A DNA stretch of 34,032 nt from Candidatus Methanoperedens nitratireducens (GTDB lineage: Archaea > Halobacteriota > Methanosarcinia > Methanosarcinales > Methanoperedenaceae). The notes under the pieces are model-generated. The model was not told the origin of the DNA. It searched no databases and saw nothing but the letters and a program-made list of their open reading frames with translations. Below are positions 19,478-27,310 of this stretch, in pieces. The translations under genes and the position numbers were made by a program. The stretch spans positions 1 through 34,032 of the forward strand of contig DYGR01000001.1 of assembly GCA_020724545.1 (NCBI GenBank), in the 5' to 3' direction. The stretch's first letter is position 1. The number at the start of each line of letters is the position of its first letter.

Positions 19478-19904
19478 CTATCTTCACTTCCTTGATCGGG
19501 TTTTGACCCAGTTTCTTAATCTCTTCTGTAAAATCCCGAATGACTTCTGAGAAACGCGCTCCTTCGCTGGCAGATATCCACTCAAGCCTGAGTCTCTTAT
19601 CAAGCCCGAGTTTTGCCAGTGCTTTTTTGGTGTTATTGATCCTGATCTCTGCATTCTTATTGCCGTCGATATAATGGCAGTCCCCGATATGGCACCCTGC
19701 TACAAGCACACCATCAGCGCCGTCCTTTAATGCCCTAAGTATAAATGCAGGCTCAACCCTGCTTGAGCACATCACCCTTAATATCCTCACGGTGGGCGGG
19801 TACTGGAATCTGCTCACGCCAGCCAGATCAGCTCCTGCATATGAGCACCAGTTGCAGCAGAACGCAAGAATATCTGGCTCAAATTCAGTCACATTCTCTG
19901 TCAT
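19470..19904 (-). CDS. mvhD: MvhD-like electron-transfer subunit (copy downstream of the fused HdrA)
   Basis: This 144-aa second MvhD has the same cysteine pattern ([24 protein letters not shown]) as the copy at 17028-17456. It is clearly similar but diverged, so the duplication is old. It overlaps the fused hdrA gene by four bases and the next hdrA by eight. The repeat order hdrA-mvhD-hdrA-mvhD suggests that each HdrA has its own MvhD adaptor. Confidence 0.95.
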   Translation of the reverse strand: MTENVTEFEPDILAFCCNWCSYAGADLAGVSRFQYPPTVRILRVMCSSRVEPAFILRALKDGADGVLVAGCHIGDCHYIDGNKNAEIRINNTKKALAKLGLDKRLRLEWISASEGARFSEVIRDFTEEIKKLGQNPIKEVKIDE

Positions 19905-22900
19905 ACAGTTACCTCCACTGTGCCTGTCCTGGGCTCAATGATCCTTATATCTTTATTAAAAGCATCTATTGCCTCTCCAATCTCTTTTGATGAGAAATGC
20001 TGGGCTGTTATGGCTCCGACAGGGCATGCAGCAGCGCATGAACCGCATCCTTTGCATGCTGCAGGGTTGATGCGTGATTTCTTTGCCCTGTAGCTCACTT
20101 CTTCGGCTGTGACCATTACTTCCTGTAATGACGGGGCATTATACGGGCATACTGCAACGCATGTCCCGCAGCCTATGCATTTTGCCTCATCGACCACCGA
20201 GACCGCGCCCTCGGTCTCGATGAACTCACGCGATAATATGGTACATGCGCGTGATGCTGCTGCGCTTGCCTGTGATATGGCCTCGCCCATGAGTTTGGGT
20301 GCCTGTGCGCTCCCGCAGAGGAACACACCGTCAGTGGCAAAATCCACCGGCCTCAATTTGGGATGGGCTTCAAGGAAGAACCCGTTCTTATCAAGGGGTA
20401 TCTTGAAGAGCTGGTTTATCTCTTCATTCTCACCTGCAACCAGTGGTGTGCTGAGCACCACAAGATCTGATGCTATCTCGATATCCTCATTCAGCATGGA
20501 ATCATGGACAACCACAGACCCGTCCTGCACCTCCGGGTCCTTGCTGTATTTTATGAATATTACGCCAAGCTCTCTTGCATCCTCGTACAATCTCTCCATA
20601 ACCCCGTATGTTCGCATATCGCGGTACAGGACATACACGCTGGCGTTACGGTTTGCTCTCTTGATCCTTACTGCATTCTTGACCGCATCAATGCAGCATG
20701 TCCTGCCGCAGTACTCCCTCTCCTTATTCCTGGCTCCAACGCACTGTATCATTGTAATATTATTCGCATTGATGCCCTCACCGAGCATCTTCTCAAGCTG
20801 CACCTGTGTGATCACACGCGCATCCTTCCCATAATTGAAAAGTCCCAAAGGTTCAAAGTTCCGTGCCCCGGTCGCCACGACAGCAGCCCCGAAATCAACA
20901 GGCACCTCATCTCCTTTTGAAAGGATAACGCCTTTAAAGTTGCCAAGGTACCCTTCCACTTTTATGAGTCTTGCCTCGTTTAATACCCTTATCCTGTTAT
21001 TTTCGTAAACCCTGCGCGTGAGGGCATCCAGTACTTCCGATGGCTTCTTCCCATCATATAGCTCTGTCGTGTGTCTGAGCATCCCGCCCAGTTCTTTTTC
21101 CTTCTCGATCAGAGTCACTTCATAACCGTTATCTGCAATATCAAGCGCAGCCGTCATGCCTGCCACGCCGCCCCCGAGCACGAGCGCTTTGTTGATGAGA
21201 GGCACTTTCTGCTTGTATAAGGGCTGGAAGAGGGCTGATTTTGCAACTGCCATCTGAACTATTCCCTTTGCCTTCTCGGTGGCTTTCTCCTTTTCCTTCA
21301 TATGCACCCAGGAGCAGTGCTCACGGATATTGGCAAGCTCGAATAAGTAGGGGTTGAGCCCTGCTTCGCGGCAGGTGTTCTGGAACAGCGGCTCATGTGT
21401 GCGCGGGGTACATGATGCAACCACCACGCGGTTTAAGTTATTCTTCTCAATTGCATCCTTTATCGTAACCTGAGAATCAGAGGAACATGCATACAGCATC
21501 TCCTGGGCGTATACAACATAAGGCAGGGTCTTTGCATATTCGACCACTTTTGGGACATTGACCACGCTTCCTATGTTTATCCCGCAGTGGCACACGAATA
21601 CGCCGATACTGGGCCGGTGTGAGAGCGGCTTCTCATCAGGGAACTCTCTCTCTTTGATCATGGTACCCCGCTCTTTTGATAGAAGCGCGGCAGATTTAGC
21701 AGCGGCAGCGCTTGCCTGGGCTACGGTATCAGGGATATCCTTGGGCCCCTGGGCTGCTCCGCAGACATACACTCCCTGGATATTTGTCTCCACGGGGTTC
21801 TCAATACCTGTGGCAACGTTACCGAAATAATCAAGCGCGATCCCTGAGGATTGTGCGAGATCTCGTGTTGAATCTGAAGGATCAAGCCCTATGGATAGAA
21901 TGACCATATCAAATGCTTCTGTTTTGAGCTCGCCCGAATCGAAATCCTCGTATTTCAACGAGAGATTGTTCATGGCATCCACAATAGTCTCGGGAGGACG
22001 TGAGTTTATGTACCTGATACCATATTCCCTCTGTGCCCTGTAGTAGAACTCCTCAAAATTCTTGCCAAAAGCCCGTATATCGATATGGAATATGGTTATA
22101 TCAAGCTCAGGATCGTGCTCTTTTGCTATTATGGACTCCTTTGTGGCATACATGCAGCAAACTGAAGAGCAGTGTTTTCTGTCAATCCTGGGGTTCCGCG
22201 AACCAACACACTGGATAAAAGCGATCTTCTTTGGGGCCTTGCCATCTGATTGCCTTGTGACATGCCCCTGCGCTGGTCCGCTTGCACTTAAGAGGCGCTC
22301 AAACTGAAGTGAGGTTATGACATCTGGATGATCAAACCTGTACTGTTTGAGCAATGAGGGATCAAAGGGCTTGAAGCCTGTGGCCAGGATCACAGAGCCC
22401 ACATCAAGTTCGATCTCCTTATCCTTCATCTCATAATCCACTGCCTTTGGCCCGCATACCTTCTTGCAGACCCCGCATTTTCCTTTTGTGAGATACAGGC
22501 AGTGGGCAGCATCGATCGTCGCCACCCTTGGGATCGCCTGTGCGAATGGAATATAGATGGATTTGCGCTTGCTCATTCCCGCATTATATTCATCCAGTAC
22601 TTTTGATGGGCATTTCTCTGTACATGAACCGCACCCTGTACATTTTGTCTCATCCACGTACCGTGCTTTTTTAACTACCTTTACCTTGAAATCCCCGGCT
22701 TCCCCTGTTATGGATTTAACATCGCTGTATGAGAGTAATTCAATGTTCGGATGCCGCCCTGTCTCAACAAGTTTTGGCGAAAGAATACACATGGCACAGT
22801 CATTCGTGGGAAAGGTCTTATCAAGCTGGGACATCGTTCCGCCGATGCTTGGTCTTGATTCTATGAGATATGTCTTGAACCCGCTGTCTGCCAGATCAAG

Positions 22901-22954
22901 TGCTGCCTGTATCCCGGCGATACCGCCTCCTACAACCGCAACCGAGCCTTTCAT
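19901..22954 (-). CDS. hdrA: Fused double HdrA, 1017 aa
   Basis: Two HdrA units are joined head to tail. Unit one starts directly at the FAD motif (VVGGGIAG, 7-14) and lacks the N-terminal domain. It has PTNDCAMC (49-56), an inserted ferredoxin (C105-C115; C152, C160, C163, C167) and CVGSR...CSSVCC, and ends near 430. Unit two begins with the N-terminal domain (VCHCG, 454-458) and has its own FAD motif LGGGVAG (593-599). It lacks both the PTNDC motif and the inserted ferredoxin, and ends with a C-terminal ferredoxin (CIGCGTCVAVCP and CKGCGSCAAACP). The fusion thus provides two flavins with unlike surroundings. It overlaps hdrB upstream and mvhD downstream by four bases each, so it is probably the HdrA that contacts HdrBC. 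Confidence 0.96.
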   Translation of the reverse strand: MKGSVAVVGGGIAGIQAALDLADSGFKTYLIESRPSIGGTMSQLDKTFPTNDCAMCILSPKLVETGRHPNIELLSYSDVKSITGEAGDFKVKVVKKARYVDETKCTGCGSCTEKCPSKVLDEYNAGMSKRKSIYIPFAQAIPRVATIDAAHCLYLTKGKCGVCKKVCGPKAVDYEMKDKEIELDVGSVILATGFKPFDPSLLKQYRFDHPDVITSLQFERLLSASGPAQGHVTRQSDGKAPKKIAFIQCVGSRNPRIDRKHCSSVCCMYATKESIIAKEHDPELDITIFHIDIRAFGKNFEEFYYRAQREYGIRYINSRPPETIVDAMNNLSLKYEDFDSGELKTEAFDMVILSIGLDPSDSTRDLAQSSGIALDYFGNVATGIENPVETNIQGVYVCGAAQGPKDIPDTVAQASAAAAKSAALLSKERGTMIKEREFPDEKPLSHRPSIGVFVCHCGINIGSVVNVPKVVEYAKTLPYVVYAQEMLYACSSDSQVTIKDAIEKNNLNRVVVASCTPRTHEPLFQNTCREAGLNPYLFELANIREHCSWVHMKEKEKATEKAKGIVQMAVAKSALFQPLYKQKVPLINKALVLGGGVAGMTAALDIADNGYEVTLIEKEKELGGMLRHTTELYDGKKPSEVLDALTRRVYENNRIRVLNEARLIKVEGYLGNFKGVILSKGDEVPVDFGAAVVATGARNFEPLGLFNYGKDARVITQVQLEKMLGEGINANNITMIQCVGARNKEREYCGRTCCIDAVKNAVRIKRANRNASVYVLYRDMRTYGVMERLYEDARELGVIFIKYSKDPEVQDGSVVVHDSMLNEDIEIASDLVVLSTPLVAGENEEINQLFKIPLDKNGFFLEAHPKLRPVDFATDGVFLCGSAQAPKLMGEAISQASAAASRACTILSREFIETEGAVSVVDEAKCIGCGTCVAVCPYNAPSLQEVMVTAEEVSYRAKKSRINPAACKGCGSCAAACPVGAITAQHFSSKEIGEAIDAFNKDIRIIEPRTGTVEVTV

Positions 22955-23823
22955 TTCTTTTCCTCCTCTAGCATTCGATCAAGAAGCCTGGCAGGCGACA
23001 CCATGTTCTTATCCAGTTCAAGCTCTTTCTCATTCAAACCCATGGCAAGACCGATAAGCTGGGTGAAATACAGAACAGGCATATCTATCACAGTATTGTG
23101 TGCATCTTCTACCATAGACTGCTGGCCGTCAAGCAGCATGTGGCACATGGGACATGCAACAACGATACAGTCCGCACCTGCTGCTTTTGCTTCATCGAAC
23201 AGTTTCTTTGTGAATATGAACGCGTAATCCTGTTTGCTCATCAACAGGTTCCCGCCGCAGCATTTTGTCTTCTGGGTAAAAGGCAGACACTCCGCACCCG
23301 CTGCCCTGATCAGGTTATCAAGAGATGTCGGATTTTCTGGATTATCAAATCTACTCACCTCTGATGGGCGAACAAGAAGACATCCGTAATACGGGACGGC
23401 TTTAATACCTTTCAGGGGTTTTATGAATCTCCCTGATAGCTCATCTATTCCCACATCATTTACCAGGATATCCAGAAGATGCCTGATCCTGATGCCCCTG
23501 TATCTCTCCCCCAGTGCTTTTTCCATCTTTGCTCTGAAGGCTTCGTCATTCCTCATTGCCATATCAGCCCTTGAAAGATTATGTGAGCAAATGCTGCAGG
23601 GTATCATAAGATCAAGACCGGTTCTCTGCGCCAGCATGTTGTTTCTTGCAGATAATCCCATGGATAATTCCTTATCGAAAATTGCCTCAAGGGCGCCACA
23701 GCAGTTCCAGTCTTCGATCTCGGTAAGTTCGATATTTGATGCTTTGCATACTGCTTTTGTGGACGCATCGTATTCACGGGCTGTACCGTGGAGAGTGCAG
23801 CCAGGGTAATATGCAAGCTTCAT
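22951..23823 (-). CDS. hdrB: HdrB, non-cubane iron-sulfur catalytic subunit
   Basis: HdrB holds the site where the heterodisulfide CoM-S-S-CoB is reduced or formed. The 290-aa protein has two complete CCG domains: C9, C41-C42, C76, C79, and C148, C188-C189, C224, C227. These are the ligands of the two non-cubane [4Fe-4S] clusters seen in methanogen HdrB. Nothing catalytic appears to be missing. It overlaps hdrC by four bases upstream and the fused hdrA by four bases downstream. The true substrate may be CoM-S-S-CoB or another disulfide, because several Hdr paralogues usually coexist in these archaea. Confidence 0.96.
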   Translation of the reverse strand: MKLAYYPGCTLHGTAREYDASTKAVCKASNIELTEIEDWNCCGALEAIFDKELSMGLSARNNMLAQRTGLDLMIPCSICSHNLSRADMAMRNDEAFRAKMEKALGERYRGIRIRHLLDILVNDVGIDELSGRFIKPLKGIKAVPYYGCLLVRPSEVSRFDNPENPTSLDNLIRAAGAECLPFTQKTKCCGGNLLMSKQDYAFIFTKKLFDEAKAAGADCIVVACPMCHMLLDGQQSMVEDAHNTVIDMPVLYFTQLIGLAMGLNEKELELDKNMVSPARLLDRMLEEEKK

Positions 23824-24386
23824 CTTTCTACCTCTTCAAAGATCCTCTTTATCTGGTCTTTGCCCTTGATCTTATGGGGCAGGATGCTGACTTTCCCTTT
23901 CCTGAATAATTCCAACCCCATCGGAATATAATCAATCAATCCCTTGATTCCTTTAGTCTTGAGTGTGAACATGCCGCTTACACCAGCCTCATGCCACTTG
24001 CCGTTTTTCCTGACCGAATTTATGAAAAGATTATCAAAAAGTGGTTTTGGATTATCAAGCTTGATATTTCCTGCCTTTGCCTCCCGCTGGGCTATAGCTC
24101 TTATCGCACCCATGACCTCTGTGATCTTAACATCCTGTGGACATCGCTCATAGCATAGGTAACACGAAGCGCAGAGCCAGATGGAATCATCGCTCAGAAC
24201 TTCATCGCGCATGCCAAGCAGGGCTTTTCTGATAATCTTGCGCGGGTTATAACTTTTATCTATCTCGGTGACAGGGCAGCCCACAGTACAGCCTGTGCAG
24301 TTAAAGCAGCGTTTGATGTTCTCTCCTCCAGGCTCGTTAGCTATCTCATATTTGAAATTTGAATCAAGCTTGCTTGTCTTGATCAT
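23820..24386 (-). CDS. hdrC: HdrC, ferredoxin-like subunit
   Basis: HdrC passes electrons from HdrA to HdrB through two [4Fe-4S] clusters. The 188-aa protein has both: C27, C30, C33, C37 and C72, C75, C78, C82. The sequences CFNCTGCTVGCP and CASCYLCYERCP are typical for HdrC. No membrane segment is present, so this is the soluble form. It overlaps the hdrD-like gene and hdrB by four bases each. Confidence 0.96.
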   Translation of the reverse strand: MIKTSKLDSNFKYEIANEPGGENIKRCFNCTGCTVGCPVTEIDKSYNPRKIIRKALLGMRDEVLSDDSIWLCASCYLCYERCPQDVKITEVMGAIRAIAQREAKAGNIKLDNPKPLFDNLFINSVRKNGKWHEAGVSGMFTLKTKGIKGLIDYIPMGLELFRKGKVSILPHKIKGKDQIKRIFEEVER

Positions 24387-25354
24387 TTAACCTCCATATG
24401 CCGTGCAAGGAACACAGTAAGATCGACCACATCAAAATCATACCTCTTTACTGCTTCTTTTTCGCTCTTCAGGCAGTTAAAATGCGCAAGACATTTTGGA
24501 CAGGTAGTTATGAGTGTATTTACACCGGCAGCCTGTGCCTCATCCATCCTGGCTATACGCAGGGCCTTTGTCTGCTCATTGCAGTTCATAAAACTGCTAA
24601 CCCCACAGCACAGGGCTTTCTCTCTTGAATGCTCCATCTCTTTTAACCTTGCGCCGTTTGCAATCAATGCCTTACGTGGAGCATCATATACTCCCATGTG
24701 TCTTCCCAGCCTGCATGGATCATGGTAAGTAACTTCCTTATTTATCTCAAGCCCCAGCTTATCCAGAAGCTCGCTTATGTGGATCACCCTGATCCCCAGA
24801 TCATAATCCTTTGAGAAAGTGCGGTAGCATTCTGCACAGCTGGTTATAAGGGTATCTATGCCGCTGTCTTTTATGTATCTTGTATTATAATCTTTAAGCC
24901 TGTCAAAAACGTCTTTTTTTCCCTGCCAGAGGACATCATGACCGCAGCATTTTATCTGAATTATCTGTGGCTTTATGCCTGTTCTGTCAAGGAGTTTTAG
25001 CGATGAAGCGGTGATCGTCCCGAAATCAGTCTTAACATCATGCAAGAATAGACCAAGTGCATCCACGCATCCCGGAAAGTAACCGTATGTTGAACCTGCT
25101 GAATCAGCCTTGATATTCCCATCAAGCCTGGAGCTTAGTTCAGCAAGCTCGGTGAAAACGCCAAGATGTGCGATCTCAAGAGGCTGCCCTCCTTCCCTCT
25201 CCTCTTTTATGAAACCCAGGAAATCAACCTGCTGGGGACATTCCTGCGGGCATAATCCGCATGTAAGGCACGTCCAGATGCCTTTTGTATCAAGCCCGTA
25301 GATGTTGGAATTATAGATAGAACTGCGCGGCGAGGTCTTTGAGACCCTGCGCAT
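24383..25354 (-). CDS. HdrD-like protein: ferredoxin plus two CCG domains (start unclear)
   Basis: First gene of the redox operon. From the first standard in-frame ATG (25352-25354) the 323-aa product has one [4Fe-4S] motif (C29, C32, C35, C39) and two CCG domains (C96, C136-C137, C173, C176 and C214, C249-C250, C285, C288). It is an HdrC-HdrB fusion, as in HdrD, GlpC or LldE-type proteins. Coding clearly continues upstream of this ATG: the same frame encodes another cluster motif, CYQCGKCTSICP (25388 to about 25355). That frame is closed by a TAA at 25409-25411 with no ATG, GTG or TTG between. A plausible real start, ATG 25419-25421 (MVGINE), is in another frame, one base off. Either a one-base frameshift or a non-standard start is involved. 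A soluble HdrD-like unit beside HdrB gives the operon two possible disulfide sites. Confidence 0.9.
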   Translation of the reverse strand: MRRVSKTSPRSSIYNSNIYGLDTKGIWTCLTCGLCPQECPQQVDFLGFIKEEREGGQPLEIAHLGVFTELAELSSRLDGNIKADSAGSTYGYFPGCVDALGLFLHDVKTDFGTITASSLKLLDRTGIKPQIIQIKCCGHDVLWQGKKDVFDRLKDYNTRYIKDSGIDTLITSCAECYRTFSKDYDLGIRVIHISELLDKLGLEINKEVTYHDPCRLGRHMGVYDAPRKALIANGARLKEMEHSREKALCCGVSSFMNCNEQTKALRIARMDEAQAAGVNTLITTCPKCLAHFNCLKSEKEAVKRYDFDVVDLTVFLARHMEVK

Positions 25355-25433
25355 GGGGCAGATAGATGTGCATTTACCGCACTGATAACAGGTCTGTATA
25401 TTATTCGTTTATACCCACCATCACTTCAACGTT

Positions 25434-25473
25434 TTTAATATTTAAACTGAATTATCAGCTTTAAATATTTCGA
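25434..25473 (-). promoter_or_regulatory. Promoter region of the ten-gene hdr/fdh operon
   Basis: Two TATA-like boxes can be read on the minus strand: AATATTTAAAG (about 25456-25467), which would start transcription near 25437 and include the ATG at 25421; and TTTAAATATT (about 25436-25445), which would start near 25415, after that ATG. The choice bears directly on how the first gene is translated. Confidence 0.45.
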
Positions 25474-25505
25474 TTTTAACGCGGCAGAGGTCATTATTAA
25501 TAATG

Positions 25506-25670
25506 TTACTTAGCTGTACTTATCACTGCACGGTCGCCTATGTTCAGTATTATACTGTTTATTTCCTGAACTGTCGGTTCTCTGTTGTTCTCCATCTCGA
25601 AGATGTCGATTATAGCACTGTAGGTGCAGTGCAGTCTGTCGGTTGTTTTTCTTTTAGCGTATCTGGTCAT
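25506..25670 (-). CDS. Small hypothetical protein, 54 aa
   Basis: A short open frame lies 23 bases after mcrD on the same strand. The product begins MTRYAKRKTTDRLHC, is basic at its N-terminus and ends with a mixed helical segment (EPTVQEINSIILNIGDRAV). No motif is recognised and the single Cys rules out a classical metal site. An AAGGAG lies 16 bases before the ATG, farther than usual. It could be a real co-transcribed partner of mcrD or a chance ORF between mcrD and the redox operon. Confidence 0.4.
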   Translation of the reverse strand: MTRYAKRKTTDRLHCTYSAIIDIFEMENNREPTVQEINSIILNIGDRAVISTAK

Positions 25671-25693
25671 ATCTATTTTGAGTCAACTCCTTA

Positions 25694-26215
25694 TCATCGT
25701 TCCTCTTCTTTTCGAGTTATATAGAGGTTGTCTTCCACCTTTGCATGTGGATCTGTTAGGCCAAGTATCCGTTCATCCTCAAGATTGATTTGCTCATCGG
25801 TCCTGCTTCTGAACCCATACTTGCCGTAATCGGTCAGAGTGGGTTTTCTCTTAATGAAGTGCCCCCGCTTGAATTCGAATGAGAAGGGAAGCGTTCGCTC
25901 ACATGCTTCTCTCACTTCCTCCATAGCACACTCATCCTCTACTTCGACTAATATCTCCCCAACGATTATATGTAACTCGAATGCACAATCCCCGACGTTG
26001 ATGATCTTCCTGTCAGGATGGTTTACATCTGCGCCTGTTCCGGGCCCGGATGTGACCTTTCTGGGCAGGTTTTTCCCACTAAGAAGCATTCTTATTACGC
26101 CTTTGACCTGATCAATATCGTTTAATATTTTTTCAGTAGTCTCGGGTTGTAATAATCGCTGCGGAAATATTCGTATCTGGATGGGTTTATCCTCAACTGA
26201 AGCAGTTTCTGCCAT
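25694..26215 (-). CDS. mcrD: Methyl-coenzyme M reductase operon protein D
   Basis: McrD is encoded with methyl-coenzyme M reductase in most methanogens and is thought to help in assembly or activation of the enzyme; it is not a subunit of the active complex. The 173-aa sequence has the family hallmarks: IFPQRLLQPETTEKILNDI, SGPGTGADVNHPDRKIINVG, a beta-strand block LHIIVGEILVEVED, and LPFSFEFKRGHFIKRKPTLT followed by DYGKYG. A GAGGAGAG ribosome binding site stands before the ATG at 26213-26215. No mcrB, C, G or A gene is adjacent, so this is a stand-alone mcrD. It shows that the organism belongs to the Mcr-bearing archaea. Confidence 0.93.
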   Translation of the reverse strand: MAETASVEDKPIQIRIFPQRLLQPETTEKILNDIDQVKGVIRMLLSGKNLPRKVTSGPGTGADVNHPDRKIINVGDCAFELHIIVGEILVEVEDECAMEEVREACERTLPFSFEFKRGHFIKRKPTLTDYGKYGFRSRTDEQINLEDERILGLTDPHAKVEDNLYITRKEEER

Positions 26216-26249
26216 TTAGCTCTCCTCATTTACAATACATGATGTTCAG

Positions 26250-26284
26250 TATATTAAATATTCTGGTTCGTACATAGACGAACC
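26250..26284 (-). promoter_or_regulatory. mcrD promoter with adjoining palindrome
   Basis: A minus-strand TATA box (AATATTTAATATA, 26250-26262) lies about 35-47 bases before the mcrD ATG. Directly upstream of it is a perfect inverted repeat, GGTTCGT-6-ACGAACC (26265-26284), at the place where an archaeal activator or repressor would touch the TFB site. The rest of 26285-26445 is AT-rich with no gene found. Confidence 0.55.
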
Positions 26285-26445
26285 GTATGATTAATAATGA
26301 TTAACTGGTTATTCTGGTCATTGGTTGCTTCAATAACTAATAAATTTAATCACTATAAACTATAGTTAGATTTAAAAAATTGAACTATAAAGTATCATAA
26401 CAATATACCAGGGAATAATCTGATAGCATAACCCAGCATTTTAAA

Positions 26446-26706
26446 TCAACCTCTCTCAAGATATTCCCCTATTGCTTTCAACATACGGGGATTTATGCTG
26501 ATACATTCTTTATGGTGTGTCTCCAAAAAACCTTGTTTAATCAATTCATCAATAGCTTTTCGTACTATATCTCCTCCAATTTTTTTGACTATAATATCCT
26601 GCCGATTAACATAATTCATTCCAACCATTGTTTTATTAAGGAAGCGCCTGAGAATATGTCTCTTGACTATCTCTATTTTTTCTTTTTGCATCTGAGGAAT
26701 TACCAT
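26446..26706 (-). CDS. Small winged-helix-like protein, 86 aa
   Basis: The compact product looks like a single DNA-binding domain: a helical N-terminus (KEKIEIVKRHILRRFLNKT), a probable recognition region (DIVRKAIDELIKQGFLETHH) and a short C-terminal helix (INPRMLKAIGEYLERG). The pattern AIDELIKQGFLE followed by a beta hairpin is typical of winged helix folds. No specific family is recognised. The start codon overlaps a perfect inverted repeat, TATAGT-6-ACTATA (26706-26723), which may be an autoregulatory site. It is divergent from the winged-helix gene at 26837, with the triple 11-bp repeat between them. Confidence 0.65.
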   Translation of the reverse strand: MVIPQMQKEKIEIVKRHILRRFLNKTMVGMNYVNRQDIIVKKIGGDIVRKAIDELIKQGFLETHHKECISINPRMLKAIGEYLERG

Positions 26707-26757
26707 ATAGTTTTAAGACTATAAAACTTTGCATAAAAACGATACTTATATGTATTA

Positions 26758-26790
26758 GCATACATATTGCATACATATTGCATGAATATT
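26758..26790. repeat. Three tandem 11-bp repeats between divergent regulator genes
   Basis: The unit GCATACATATT occurs twice exactly (26758-26768 and 26769-26779), then once with two changes as GCATGAATATT (26780-26790). An 11-bp period is close to one DNA turn, so the same face is presented three times. It lies 46 bases before the ATG of the downstream wHTH gene and about 51 bases before the divergent one, an expected operator position. Confidence 0.75.
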
Positions 26791-26836
26791 ATGTGTAATT
26801 AAATGCACAATAATATTTAAAAATTAAAGGAATATT

Positions 26837-27172
26837 ATGTCACTCGAAAAACTCTTTACAGGCTCTGCAACTGCCAAGATACTTGATGTCCTCTGGGAAT
26901 ACCAGGATATTGACCTTACACTCACAGATATCGCAGATGAGGCAGGTATCCATTACACAACTCTCATGAAGGCGCTGCCACTGCTGGAAGATCTGGGCAT
27001 GGTTACAATGACACGACAGGTAGGGAATGCCAAGCTCTATCAAATCAATAAAGATGATTTAGTAGTAAAAAGGCTTATCAAATTCCTCAATGCGCTTAAT
27101 ATGCGCCTTGCAGAGCGTGAGGTATCTAAACAGGATATATCTGACCATAATAAAGAGATGGTTTTAGCCTGA
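26837..27172 (+). CDS. Winged helix-turn-helix transcription regulator, 111 aa
   Basis: The product starts with LEKLFTGSATAKILDVLWEY, followed by a classical HTH (LTLTDIADEAGIHYTTLMKA, about 33-52) and a wing (LGMVTMTRQVGNAKLYQIN). A C-terminal helix with KFLNALNMRLAE may serve dimerisation. It resembles archaeal ArsR/MarR-like one-domain regulators. An AAAGGA ribosome binding site lies six bases before the ATG. The triple repeat upstream is the likely binding site of this protein or of its divergent neighbour. The target genes are unknown. Confidence 0.82.
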   Translation: MSLEKLFTGSATAKILDVLWEYQDIDLTLTDIADEAGIHYTTLMKALPLLEDLGMVTMTRQVGNAKLYQINKDDLVVKRLIKFLNALNMRLAEREVSKQDISDHNKEMVLA

Positions 27173-27310
27173 GAGATAATGGACCTCTGATTGGAAATAT
27201 GAGCAGCAAGCCGAAAAGATTTTTAGCAATATAAAACATATAGTCCTATAAGAAAGATAGATCTCAAAGATTTGCAGTAACTCAAACAGAATGAACGTTA
27301 TCTAACGGTT

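Noticed and set aside
25503..25724. Plus-strand 73-aa frame between mcrD and the hdr operon
   Set aside because: Opposes the minus-strand operon direction, has no ribosome binding site and looks like random hydrophobic sequence.
26265..26284. GGTTCG as a possible tRNA T-arm
   Set aside because: Only a simple palindrome is present; no acceptor stem, D-arm or anticodon arm can be built around it.
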